Shown here in pieces: positions 19,272-27,649 of a DNA stretch of 64,000 nt. The stretch comes from CAYNST01 sp964434105. GTDB taxonomy: Bacteria; Pseudomonadota; Gammaproteobacteria; Pseudomonadales; Cellvibrionaceae. Where the stretch lies: positions 26,590 through 90,589 of the forward strand of contig CAYSTJ010000012.1 in NCBI GenBank assembly GCA_964434105.1, written 5' to 3'. How positions within the stretch are numbered: position 1 is the stretch's first letter; every line of letters starts with the position of its first letter. The notes beneath the pieces were generated by a model. The model saw only the letters and a list, made by a program, of their open reading frames with translations. It was not told the DNA's origin and made no database searches. The translations under genes were made by a program, and so were the position numbers.

Positions 19272-20900
19272 GTGATCGATAACTGGCGCCTGCAGGCCGA
19301 TGAGCTGCCTGCATCATTAATGGAGCCGGAGAATGCTGCGCTGTTGAAAGGCATTCTGCGGGGCATTGAACGCGAGGGGCTACGGGTGACACCGGACGGT
19401 CGAATGGCGCAGACGCCCCACCCTTCGACGCTGGGTTCCGCGTTGACCCACCCTCATATCACCACCGATTTCAGTGAAGCGCTGCTGGAATTTATTACCG
19501 CACCGACCCACAGCCTGCCCGCCATGATGGAGCAGCTGGAGAACATCCATATTTTCACGCACCGGGCACTGGGTGATGAGATCCTATGGAATTGCAGCAT
19601 GCCCTGCACGGTTGGCGAGGCCAACCAGATTCCGGTGGCCAGATATGGCACGTCCAACCGTGCCCGAATGAAAATGATTTACCGTGAGGGCCTGGGTCAC
19701 CGATACGGAAGAGTGATGCAGACGGTGGCCGGACTGCATTTCAATTTCTCCCTGCCGACCGCCTTTTGGGCTTTTCTGCAACAGCAGTCCATCGTCACGG
19801 AAGACCTGCGCAGCTTCACGACCCGCCGATATTTTGACCTGATCCGGAATTTCCGACGACTATACTGGCTGCTTATTTATCTTTTCGGCGCGTCTCCCGT
19901 CGTAAGCAACACCTTCGTCGCAGGTCGCGAACACCAGCTGCAGCGCCTGGGCACCAACCCGGACACGCTGTACTTGCCCTATGCCACCTCTCTGCGCATG
20001 GGGGATCTGGGGTATCAGAGCAAAGCGCAGGAATCGCTGTTTGTCTGCTACAACACCCGTAGCAGCTATGTTTCAACCCTGGTCAATGCTATTGATACTC
20101 CCTACCCGGCGTATGAATCGCTCGGCGTTTTTGACCCCGCCGGCGAGCGCCGGCAGCTCAACTGCGGCATGCTGCAAATCGAGAATGAATTCTACAGTGC
20201 GATTCGTCCCAAACGCTCGGCGCTCGCCGGTGAAACCGCCCTCACCGCATTGTGTTCCCGCGGGGTGGAGTATGTGGAGGTGCGCTGCCTGGACATCAAT
20301 CCGTTTGCGCCACTGGGTTTTACCGCGGAACAGGCCCGCTTCCTCGATATTTTTCTGCTTTTCTGCGCACTCAAGCACAGCCCTGTTTGCGATCGTCGCG
20401 AATTTGACAACATTCAGGCCAATCAAAAGCGTGTCGTGCTTGAAGGGCGACGCCCGGGGCTGCAACTCGTCGGAACCGACGGGCTTGACATTTCGATGCA
20501 GCAGTGGGCAAACGAGGTGCTGGACGCCATGCAACCCCTGGCCGAACTGTTTGACAGCCTGCACAAGTCTGGCCGCCCACACTATCGGAATGCCCTGCAG
20601 GCGCAGAGGGCCCGGGTGGCGGATCCTGGCCTGACGCCCTCTGCAATGCTCCTGCAGGCAGTGCAGGCCAGCGGCGCGTCTTATACCGATTGGGCGCTGG
20701 ATAACGCCAATCAACACAAGGCCGCACTGGCTGCCAAGCCGCTGTCCGAATTACAGAAACGTCGTTTTCTGGAAATGGGGGAGGAATCACTGGCTCTGCA
20801 GGCAGACGAAGAACGGCAACCGCAGATGCCATTTGAGGATTATCTGGCTGCCTACTACCGCCAGTACAGCCTCGACTGTCGGAGCCGCAGGCCTGTATGA
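19272..20900 (+). CDS. gshA: Glutamate-cysteine ligase (proteobacterial type)
   Basis: GshA makes gamma-glutamylcysteine from L-glutamate, L-cysteine and ATP, the first step of glutathione synthesis in the cytoplasm. The start is GTG at 19272 with AAGGAG seven bases upstream. The 542-residue length is close to the enterobacterial enzyme. Motifs include LKGILRGIEREGLRVTPDGR, LTHPHITTDFSEALLEFITA, MPCTVGEANQIPVARYG, TVAGLHFNFSLP and RGVEYVEVRCLDINPFAPLG. A short basic C-terminal end follows EDYLAAYYRQYSLDC. Glutathione synthetase is not in the window. Confidence 0.96.
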   Translation: MIDNWRLQADELPASLMEPENAALLKGILRGIEREGLRVTPDGRMAQTPHPSTLGSALTHPHITTDFSEALLEFITAPTHSLPAMMEQLENIHIFTHRALGDEILWNCSMPCTVGEANQIPVARYGTSNRARMKMIYREGLGHRYGRVMQTVAGLHFNFSLPTAFWAFLQQQSIVTEDLRSFTTRRYFDLIRNFRRLYWLLIYLFGASPVVSNTFVAGREHQLQRLGTNPDTLYLPYATSLRMGDLGYQSKAQESLFVCYNTRSSYVSTLVNAIDTPYPAYESLGVFDPAGERRQLNCGMLQIENEFYSAIRPKRSALAGETALTALCSRGVEYVEVRCLDINPFAPLGFTAEQARFLDIFLLFCALKHSPVCDRREFDNIQANQKRVVLEGRRPGLQLVGTDGLDISMQQWANEVLDAMQPLAELFDSLHKSGRPHYRNALQAQRARVADPGLTPSAMLLQAVQASGASYTDWALDNANQHKAALAAKPLSELQKRRFLEMGEESLALQADEERQPQMPFEDYLAAYYRQYSLDCRSRRPV

Positions 20901-20944
20901 GCCAACGACCCCCGGGCACCGGCAAAAGCGGGAAACAGTCGCGT

Positions 20945-21412
20945 TTATTTCTGGATAACAAAACCCGTAAAATACAGGTCAACAACGCCATCCCGTCCCT
21001 CTTCACTGCGCAGAATGCCGCGGACTTCTCGCAATGCTTCCTGTCGCAGGGCTTCCTTGCCCTCCTGTGATGAGATGCTTTCGTCGGTCTGCGCCGACAG
21101 TAACAGCACGATGTTGTTGCGAACATAGGGCATGTGATGCCGTAGTGCGTTAGCGGCATCAGCGTCTTCGAGGCGCACGGTCAAATCCGCCTTGATGAAT
21201 TTCAGGCGCCCGGCCCCGCCGTAGTTCACGACAAAAGGCGGCTTCAGCGGAATATATATGGCACCGGGCCGGGCCTGATCGTCCGTGGTCACCTGACTAT
21301 CGAGCGCTTCGCTCTGCATTTTCAGGCCCCCGGCCTCATCCTGCCCCAATGCTGGCTGGGGCTGGCATAATAACGCCGCTGTGATTATTGCAATGCCGGT
21401 AATCCGTTTCAT
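20945..21412 (-). CDS. FliL-like exported protein
   Basis: A 155-residue protein with a cleavable-looking signal sequence (to about PALG) and a FliL domain: AIYIPLKPPFVVNYGGAG, HHMPYVRNNIVLLLSAQT, EGKEALRQEALREVRGIL and a final VDLYFTGFVIQK. FliL proteins associate with the flagellar stator. This one stands alone, away from flagellar genes and convergent with gshA; such stand-alone FliL-like proteins are common in gammaproteobacteria, and the motor role is unproven for them. The N-terminal segment is short, so it may be exported rather than membrane-anchored. Confidence 0.85.
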   Translation of the reverse strand: MKRITGIAIITAALLCQPQPALGQDEAGGLKMQSEALDSQVTTDDQARPGAIYIPLKPPFVVNYGGAGRLKFIKADLTVRLEDADAANALRHHMPYVRNNIVLLLSAQTDESISSQEGKEALRQEALREVRGILRSEEGRDGVVDLYFTGFVIQK

Positions 21413-21613
21413 AGCGTATCTGACTGTGAAATAGGGGTTTAGTATCCCGAGATAGCCGCCTGCTGGCGTTTACCGCGCATCAGTCACTGTGGCACATGTG
21501 CGTGCCTGAGGCATAATGCCGTCGATGCGCACCGTCTCAACTGAGAATAGTCGAAATCGACCTCTTCGTTGCTTTTGGTGAAATACACCGCTCAACTATT
21601 AACCGGAGCAAAT

Positions 21614-22105
21614 ATGACTCTTCCCTCTGCACGCCTGACCTTCCTGATCATATTTCTCGGATGCGCCGGCCTCATGCTGGTGGGCATGTACATGGAACAT
21701 GTAATGGACCTGTACCCCTGCCCCCTGTGCATAACCCAGCGAGTTTTCATCGTCGCTGTGGGACTGACGGCGTTATTGGCGTTTCTTTTCAACCCGGGAC
21801 ACACGGGTCGGCGCATTTTCGCCGTGATGGGCATTCTTTTTGCTGTAATTGGCGGCGGCGTGTCCATCCGGCAGCTCTGGCTACAGAGCCTGCCCGAAGG
21901 TGAAGCACCAGCCTGCGGCCCCGATGTCAGTTATCTGCTGGAGAACTTTCCCTTGTGGGATGCGCTGTCCGTGCTGTTCCGGGGTGATGGCAACTGCGCG
22001 GAAGTTGCGTGGAGCTTTCTCGGCATCAGCATACCGGGCTGGACACTGGTAGCGTTCGTCGGACTGGTCGGTTTTAATGTCTGGCAGATCATACGACGCG
22101 CATGA
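21614..22105 (+). CDS. dsbB: Disulfide bond formation protein B
   Basis: DsbB reoxidises DsbA and passes the electrons to quinones in the inner membrane. The start is the ATG at 21614 with CCGGAG upstream; an earlier in-frame start adds a non-family leader. The 163-residue product has four membrane helices. The first cysteine pair is in YPCPLCITQRVF (CxxC). The second pair is in the periplasmic loop, EAPACGPDVSYLLEN and GDGNCAEVAWSFLGISIPGW. All four catalytic cysteines are present. The neighbour rsd/algQ follows on the same strand, an association also known in Pseudomonas. Confidence 0.95.
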   Translation: MTLPSARLTFLIIFLGCAGLMLVGMYMEHVMDLYPCPLCITQRVFIVAVGLTALLAFLFNPGHTGRRIFAVMGILFAVIGGGVSIRQLWLQSLPEGEAPACGPDVSYLLENFPLWDALSVLFRGDGNCAEVAWSFLGISIPGWTLVAFVGLVGFNVWQIIRRA

Positions 22106-22181
22106 TGCTTGCCCTGATCACCCGAATCACTTATCGTGGAATGGCTCGCTTTCACTTTCAACCCAGGCTGAGATCAAAAAC

Positions 22182-22649
22182 ATGCTAAACAAAGTAAAAA
22201 CGGCGCGTGAACGCTGGGGTGGTGTCAGCCAGGCGATCGATCGCTGGCTGCAGGACCGTCAGGACCTCCTGGTTCTTTTTCTCGGCCTGACATCGAAAGA
22301 CGACTCACTGACATTGCCGGAAAGGGAGGCCAAACTGCAGGAATTCTGTCAGATCCTCGTTGATTACGTCTCGGCGGGCCATTTTGAAATCTACGAACAA
22401 CTGGTGCAGGAAGCGCGGGAGCGCGATGACAAGGCCGGCCTGCAGGAGGCCCGCGCCAAGTACACCACGGTGGACGGCACTACCGAAGAGATTCTGGATT
22501 TCAATGACAAATATCAGGAGACCGATGACCTGTCCAGCCTGACGGCTGATCTGTCGACGCTGGGCGTATGTCTGGAGACCCGTTTTGAAGCAGAGGACTA
22601 TATGCTTGATATCCTGCACATTCGTTACCAGGATAGCGTCAGCCAGTAG
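22182..22649 (+). CDS. rsd: Anti-sigma-70 factor Rsd/AlgQ family
   Basis: Rsd/AlgQ binds the housekeeping sigma factor and shifts RNA polymerase towards alternative sigma factors; in Pseudomonas AlgQ affects alginate and siderophore production. The start is the ATG at 22182 (MLNKVKTARERWGG), since the upstream extension overlaps dsbB. The 155 helical residues show the family's opening ERWGGVSQAIDRWLQDRQDL, then LQEFCQILVDYVSAGHFEIYEQL and FEAEDYMLDILHIRYQDSV. Complete length. Confidence 0.93.
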   Translation: MLNKVKTARERWGGVSQAIDRWLQDRQDLLVLFLGLTSKDDSLTLPEREAKLQEFCQILVDYVSAGHFEIYEQLVQEARERDDKAGLQEARAKYTTVDGTTEEILDFNDKYQETDDLSSLTADLSTLGVCLETRFEAEDYMLDILHIRYQDSVSQ

Positions 22650-22718
22650 CCGTTGATGGTGCCCGGAGCCAGCAATCAATCAATGAATGACTGCCGGCTA
22701 ACCGGCCTCCGGCCTGTG

Positions 22719-24704
22719 CTAGCGAACGCAACGCGTTAGCCGCAGGTTACCGAAATGGTCTACCCTGGCCATCCAGCCTGGCGCTACGAGCGTGGTCGCC
22801 ACCTCCTCACAAATAATGGACGGCCCGGCCACGATCTGATTCACGGCCAGCTCTGCCCTGAGCCACACCCGCACCTCGTCGAATATCGGCAAATGCACCG
22901 CTTCGATCGGCTTGCCGGGTTCAAAGCGGCCGGAAATCTGGTGCGGCCGCAGCCGTGACGGCGACTCGGCCTGCACCCTGATGGTCACCAGCTCCACTGG
23001 CAGGGGCAGCCGGTGGCCAAAGCTTTCCTGATGGGCTTTATGAAAATTCTGTTCCAGTTGCTCCAGGTTATCCGCCATCGGTATATTGAGACTGAAAGAC
23101 TGGCCACTATACCGGCAGTCTACTGATTCGCGGATCGTGATGGCCGTCGATACCCCTTCATCCTCCAAAGCTTCGCGTCCCTGTCCGGCCAGATTGGCAA
23201 ACTGACGACGTAGCTCCGCCGGGTCGCACCCGGACAGCAACTGAATGATTGACCGCGACATTTGTCGCTGACGTGGCGCTACCAGCATACCGAACGCAGA
23301 CAACACCCCGCCATTGGCCGGGATGATAATACGGTCCATCTCCAGCTCCTCTGCGAGGGCGCATACATGCAGGCCCCCGGCACCCCCGAAACAGCACAGC
23401 TCGTAGTCCTCCGGCCTGTGTCCCTGCTGCACTGAAATTACCCTCAGGGCTTTCACCATATGCTCATTGGCCGTGGCAATTATTCCCTGCGCAGCTTCGA
23501 TGGTCGATATGCCCAGCTCATCCGCCAATCGGCTGACAGCTTCCTCAGCTGCAGCCAGATCCAGCACCATGCGACCACCCAGAAAATAATTCGGCCGCAG
23601 CCGTCCCAAAACCGCATTGGCATCGGTCACCGTTGGCTGCCGTCCGCCGCGCCCATAGCACGCGGGGCCGGGTAAAGCGCCGGCCGATTTCGGACCCACA
23701 TGCAGCAGCCCGCCGGCATCCACGCTGGCCAGCGAACCGCCCCCGGCTCCGATGGTATGCATATTCACCATCGGCACCGCTACGGGATAGCCTGCCAGGC
23801 GGCCTTCTGTGGTCAGGCGAATGTCCCCGTCGATCAAGGCAACGTCCGTTGAGGTTCCCCCCATATCAAATGTCATAAGCCGGGGCTGCCCCAGCTGACG
23901 GCCGATATACTGCGCCGCAGCCAACCCGGCGGCAGGACCGGACAACAGCAGGTTGACGGCTCGCCGGCTGGCACTGGTTGCGTCCACTGTTCCACCGCTG
24001 GACTGCATGATCGACAGGGGCGCCGGACTGACTTCTTTCTGCAGGCGACTTATATAGGATTCCACCACCGGACCCAACCAGGCGTTCAGCCAGGTGGCCA
24101 TCCCGCGTTCGTATTCGCAGATTTCCGGCAATACTTCCGATGAACGACAGGCGAACAGCGTATCGGGCAGCGCGTCAATGAGACGTCGCTCATCCGCTGA
24201 ATTTAGATACGAGAACAGGAGGTTGATAGCGACTGCCTGCGGGTTCAGACGGGCAATCTGCTCACGGAATTCCTGAACAGCCCTGTCGGTCAATGGCTGC
24301 ACAACCTTGCCCTGTGCATCCCGGCGACAATTCACTTCAACACAGAGCGAATGTGGTACCGGCGGCTTCATGGCAACCGGATAGAGGGCATAAATATCGG
24401 GTCGCTCCTGCCGCCCCAATGTCAGCAAATCGCCAAAGCCCCGATTGGTGACCAGGACCGTGCGTGCGCCGCGCCCCTCCAGAGCCGCATTCGTGGCGAC
24501 GGTACTGCCATGGACAATCACCACCGCCCCTTCCCGCACTGCGGCCGTGATGCCGAGATCCGCTATCCCCTGCATGATTGCCTGCTGCGGCTGCTCCGGC
24601 GTCGACAACACCTTATGGAACCGGGCACCGGTCTCGCTGTACCAGTAAAAATCGGTGAAAGTACCACCGGTATCCACACCTAAAAAACCTTTGAGTTTCT
24701 GCAT
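22719..24704 (-). CDS. hyuA: Hydantoinase/oxoprolinase subunit A family protein
   Basis: HyuA-type proteins hydrolyse hydantoin-like or 5-oxoproline rings with ATP, usually with a HyuB partner. The 661 residues include the N-terminal nucleotide-binding motif FLGVDTGGTFTDFYWY, the second motif RLMTFDMGGTSTDVALIDGD (about residue 275) and the C-terminal domain with RESVDCRYSGQSFSLNIP. The gene is complete. No hyuB or oxoprolinase B lies in the window: its downstream neighbour is the convergent rsd and its upstream neighbour is the divergent mutM. The substrate cannot be told from sequence. Confidence 0.9.
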   Translation of the reverse strand: MQKLKGFLGVDTGGTFTDFYWYSETGARFHKVLSTPEQPQQAIMQGIADLGITAAVREGAVVIVHGSTVATNAALEGRGARTVLVTNRGFGDLLTLGRQERPDIYALYPVAMKPPVPHSLCVEVNCRRDAQGKVVQPLTDRAVQEFREQIARLNPQAVAINLLFSYLNSADERRLIDALPDTLFACRSSEVLPEICEYERGMATWLNAWLGPVVESYISRLQKEVSPAPLSIMQSSGGTVDATSASRRAVNLLLSGPAAGLAAAQYIGRQLGQPRLMTFDMGGTSTDVALIDGDIRLTTEGRLAGYPVAVPMVNMHTIGAGGGSLASVDAGGLLHVGPKSAGALPGPACYGRGGRQPTVTDANAVLGRLRPNYFLGGRMVLDLAAAEEAVSRLADELGISTIEAAQGIIATANEHMVKALRVISVQQGHRPEDYELCCFGGAGGLHVCALAEELEMDRIIIPANGGVLSAFGMLVAPRQRQMSRSIIQLLSGCDPAELRRQFANLAGQGREALEDEGVSTAITIRESVDCRYSGQSFSLNIPMADNLEQLEQNFHKAHQESFGHRLPLPVELVTIRVQAESPSRLRPHQISGRFEPGKPIEAVHLPIFDEVRVWLRAELAVNQIVAGPSIICEEVATTLVAPGWMARVDHFGNLRLTRCVR

Positions 24705-24769
24705 CTGACGGGGCTTGTATTTTCTCGATGATCGCGTATTTTAGCGCCACCCAATCAGGAGGGCGAATT

Positions 24770-25585
24770 TTGCCGGAATTACCCGAAGTTGAAACGACCC
24801 GGCGCGGCATAGAGCCGCACCTTGCAGGCGCCATTGTGCAGCAAATCATTGTGCGCCACCATGCCCTGCGGTGGCCGGTACCCGACAACCTTTCCGCGCT
24901 GGTCGAGAATCAAAAGCTGCTGGCGATCGAACGGCGGGGAAAATACCTGTTGTTCCGTTTTTCCGACGGAACCGTGCTCTGGCACCTGGGCATGTCAGGC
25001 AACCTGCGTATCGTTACACCGGACCAGAAACCCGGCAAACATGACCATGTCGATTGGCGATTTGATAACCAACACATTCTGCGGTTCAATGATCCTCGCC
25101 GTTTTGGGGCAGTTTTATGGGCCTCGGGCGACCCGCTGGAGCACAAATTACTGCGTCACCTCGGCCCTGAACCGCTCACCGATGGCTTCGATGGTCCCTA
25201 TCTCTACCGGAAATCCCGCAATCGTGTGCAATCCGTTAAAACCTGGCTAATGGACGCCCGCATTGTAGTAGGCGTTGGCAACATTTATGCAAATGAAGCC
25301 TTGTTTCTCAGTGGGCTACTGCCGACCCGGCCGGCGGGCAAACTGAGCCGCGCCCATTGCCAGACACTGGCCGACACTATCAAAACTGTTTTGACCCAGG
25401 CGATTGCGAGTGGCGGAACGACGTTGCGCGACTTTGTTGGTGGCGACGGCAAACCCGGCTATTTTGCCCAGCAGTTGAATGTGTATGGTCGCGGGGGAAT
25501 GCCCTGCCCCGGGTGCACCCGGCATTTACTCGAAATCAGGCTGGGGCAACGCAGCACGGTGTACTGCAGTCGATGCCAAAAATAA
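24770..25585 (+). CDS. mutM: Formamidopyrimidine-DNA glycosylase (TTG start)
   Basis: MutM (Fpg) removes 8-oxoguanine and ring-opened purines and cuts the abasic site. The catalytic residue is the Pro exposed after Met removal, so the start must lie directly before PELPEVETT. That is TTG at 24770, with AGGAGG about eight bases upstream; longer in-frame starts would bury the catalytic Pro. The 271-residue enzyme has PE at its N-terminus, the catalytic lysine in RRGKYLLFRF (about 57), HLGMSGNLRI, NDPRRFGAVLW, VVGVGNIYANEALFLSG and a C-terminal zinc finger (CPGC...YCSRC). All key residues are present. Confidence 0.96.
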   Translation: MPELPEVETTRRGIEPHLAGAIVQQIIVRHHALRWPVPDNLSALVENQKLLAIERRGKYLLFRFSDGTVLWHLGMSGNLRIVTPDQKPGKHDHVDWRFDNQHILRFNDPRRFGAVLWASGDPLEHKLLRHLGPEPLTDGFDGPYLYRKSRNRVQSVKTWLMDARIVVGVGNIYANEALFLSGLLPTRPAGKLSRAHCQTLADTIKTVLTQAIASGGTTLRDFVGGDGKPGYFAQQLNVYGRGGMPCPGCTRHLLEIRLGQRSTVYCSRCQK

Positions 25586-25593
25586 GCGGGATA

Positions 25594-25624
25594 AAAAACC
25601 GGCAGCCATGGGGGCGGCTACCGG
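25594..25624 (-). terminator. Rho-independent terminator facing left
   Basis: Read on the minus strand: a 9-bp stem CCGGTAGCC / GGCTGCCGG with one G-U pair and an 8-base loop, followed directly by a run of six T. It faces away from mutM, and no recognised minus-strand gene feeds into it, so it may close a small unannotated transcript. The hairpin could also help end the mutM transcript, but the T-run is only on the minus side. Confidence 0.6.
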
Positions 25625-25699
25625 CAACGCTGGGAATGGCAAGGGATCGCGCCACCACAGAATGGTTAATATGCTAACTGCTTCACATTACTGAACGGA

Positions 25700-25750
25700 T
25701 CAATCTTTAGACGTTACCGTCTGCAGCGGTTGTTTGGTATAACTATTCAT
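25700..25750 (-). CDS. Possible 16-residue short ORF upstream of a terminator
   Basis: ATG at 25750, AGG eight bases upstream, then 16 codons (MNSYTKQPLQTVTSKD) and TGA. About 75 bp downstream on the same strand is a good intrinsic terminator. No family was recognised, and an ORF this short can occur by chance. The support is only the combination of ribosome-binding site, start and terminator. Confidence 0.2.
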   Translation of the reverse strand: MNSYTKQPLQTVTSKD

Positions 25751-26198
25751 ATTTATCGCCTATATAAATCAATCAAGTGACCGATGGAATGCCGGATGTC
25801 GCGTAAGTCAACAATAGCACTATCGGCTGAATTCAAGGACCTGTATGTTTTATCGGAAATGTTATTTTTTAACAGATTCATTACGTCGTTTTATTCTATA
25901 AGTTCCTTGCTCCGGATCACGGTCCAGAACAACGTTTCGAGGCAATATTGGCATCGATGGGACATTGGCCTGATTCGCTGCAGGACGCACTGGATTTCGA
26001 CGAATGACGGACGGATGCACCTGCGCTGCCTGAATACTTATGGCAGTCGATGCCCGAGGTGAGGCCTGCTACAGTGCAACTGCCTCTGCCCGGTCGTTAG
26101 CCGATCATCGTATGGTTTCGACACCGAAACCAGGCTTTAACGTCCCGTAGCAATGCAACGCCGAGATCTGATCATGCATTGGTCATTCAAACCACTTT
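25751..26198. other. AT-rich intergenic stretch, no gene recognised
   Basis: Upstream of the first MITE. A 92-codon frame here (25784-26062, plus) has no convincing start signal or recognisable protein character. A second frame (about 25869-26007) reads as protein-like, ending GHWPDSLQDALDFDE before a stop, but has no start; it could be a gene remnant. Base composition is lower in GC than in the neighbours. Confidence 0.4.
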
Positions 26199-26426
26199 GC
26201 AACTACTCAGCGCGTGTCGTAACTGTTCAGGTGGCGACCAGATTTGTTCAGAGCAAGGCGAAAAATGTGAGTTTACTCGTGTAAATACTGCGCGCTGCCT
26301 GCGCTTCGCTGTACGAGCCGCCTGGTCAGGCGTTCAAACCTGTTCCCAACAGGTTTGTGACCGTTTTTTAACGCCGCTTTCATTTGTCGGTGCAGGGGCA
26401 AATCGGGGCGTGAGCTGAATAGTTAC
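26199..26426. mobile_element. IS66-type MITE, copy 1
   Basis: A 228-bp element with no coding capacity. The right end TGAGCTGAATAGTTAC is the inverse of the left end of copy 2 (GTAACTATTCAGCTCA); the left end here is slightly diverged (GCAACTACTCAGC). IS66-family elements have ends that start GTAA, so this is probably a non-autonomous IS66 derivative. Internally it has a perfect hairpin, CAAACCTGTT-CCC-AACAGGTTTG. It is highly similar to 27412-27618 in the same orientation. No clear target duplication was found around this copy. Confidence 0.75.
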
Positions 26427-26554
26427 CTTTAGCTTAACTGACAATCAATCAAGGTTGGTCAGGCAGCAGCCCGAAGCCGCCCTTTTAGCGTACCTGTATC
26501 TTCCTGTATTACCTAACAGGTAATTTTTTCACCAACAGCGAGTCAACGGATATC

Positions 26555-27394
26555 GTGTTCAGTGTTATCATTCCAGCCCATAACGAGGCTGACGTCATCG
26601 GCCGGTGTCTGACCCGGCTATTGCACGGACTCGACACCGCTGTCGATGTGATTGTGGTATGCAATGGCTGCACAGACGACACAGCCAGCCTTGCCCGGAC
26701 ATTTCCCACTGTGCGGGTGGCCGAGATTCCGATAGCCTCCAAAATTGCCGCGCTCAATGCGGGCGACCGGATGCGTCGGTTCGATACCGTCGCTTACCTG
26801 GATGCCGATATCGTGATAGACGGTGCTGCACTGCATCAGGCCGTCAACGCATTGCAGGACCGCGCAATTTTGATTTGTGCGCCGCAGCTGGATGTCGATC
26901 TCTCCGGCGCATCCAGAGCCGTACGTGCCTTCTATAGTATCTGGACACGTCTGCCTTATTTTTCAGATCGACGCCTGGTGGGCTCCGGCCTTTATATCCT
27001 GGCACCGGAGGGCCGCAGCAGATTCGGGGAGTTTCCGGATATTATTGCGGATGACGGGTATGTGCGTGCGCTTTTCCAACCTCGAGAGCGGCTGACCGTC
27101 CCGAATGTAAAATTTCGTATCTTCGCACCACGCACGCTGCCGGACCTGATCAGGATAAAAACCCGGGCGCGCTTCGGGAATGCCCAGTTGCGACTCAGGT
27201 ACCCGGAGCTGTGCGCCGGTGCGGACAATAGACCCACGGCATTTATCCGCCTGTTGCTGGGTCGTCCCTGGCTGATCCCTGCCGGTGCTCTGTATGCCTA
27301 TACGCAGTGGCGAACAAGCCGTGCGTGCCGTAGCCGCCTGGCACGGCAGGACTTCAGCAGCTGGGAACGGGATGAGTCGTCCCGTGCCGGATAG
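26555..27394 (+). CDS. Family 2 glycosyltransferase between two MITEs
   Basis: A 279-residue GT-A fold enzyme: FSVIIPAHNEADVIGRCLTR at the start (nucleotide-sugar binding), VIVVCNGCTDDTASLA, and the metal-binding YLDADIVIDG (about 90). An acceptor-side motif follows, FPDIIADDGYVRALF, where the ADDG acts like the ED base motif. The start is GTG at 26555 with CGGA upstream. The C-terminus has one hydrophobic helix (PWLIPAGALYAYTQW). It probably adds a sugar during exopolysaccharide assembly; donor and acceptor are unknown. MITE copies lie 128 bp upstream and 17 bp downstream. Confidence 0.88.
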   Translation: MFSVIIPAHNEADVIGRCLTRLLHGLDTAVDVIVVCNGCTDDTASLARTFPTVRVAEIPIASKIAALNAGDRMRRFDTVAYLDADIVIDGAALHQAVNALQDRAILICAPQLDVDLSGASRAVRAFYSIWTRLPYFSDRRLVGSGLYILAPEGRSRFGEFPDIIADDGYVRALFQPRERLTVPNVKFRIFAPRTLPDLIRIKTRARFGNAQLRLRYPELCAGADNRPTAFIRLLLGRPWLIPAGALYAYTQWRTSRACRSRLARQDFSSWERDESSRAG

Positions 27395-27411
27395 CGCAAC
27401 AATCGAACTTT

Positions 27412-27618
27412 GTAACTATTCAGCTCATGTCGTAACGGTTCAGATTTGTTCAGAGCAAGGCAAAAAATATGAGTTTACCCATGTCAATACTGCGCGCTTC
27501 GCTCTACGGGCCGCCTGGCCAGGCGTTAACACCTGTTCCCGACAGGTTTGTGACCATTTTTAACGCCGCTGTCATTTGTAGGTGCAGGGGCAAATCGGAG
27601 CGTGAGCTGAATTGTGAC
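27412..27618. mobile_element. IS66-type MITE, copy 2
   Basis: A 207-bp relative of 26199-26426 in direct orientation, with small deletions. The left end is GTAACTATTCAGCTCA and the right end TGAGCTGAATTGTGAC. It is flanked by CGAACTTT on the left and CGGACTTT on the right, a 7-of-8 match that fits the 8-bp target duplication made by IS66-family elements. The internal stem CCTGT..ACAGG is conserved. It separates the GT2 gene from the Alg14-like gene, whose start is 32 bp downstream. Confidence 0.8.
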
Positions 27619-27649
27619 CGGACTTTCTATTCAAGATGAGGAGACATTC

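Noticed and set aside
25784..26062. A 92-codon frame, and a protein-like fragment ending GHWPDSLQDALDFDE, in the gap before the first MITE
   Set aside because: No good start, ribosome-binding site or family match. The fragment may be a decayed gene but cannot be identified.
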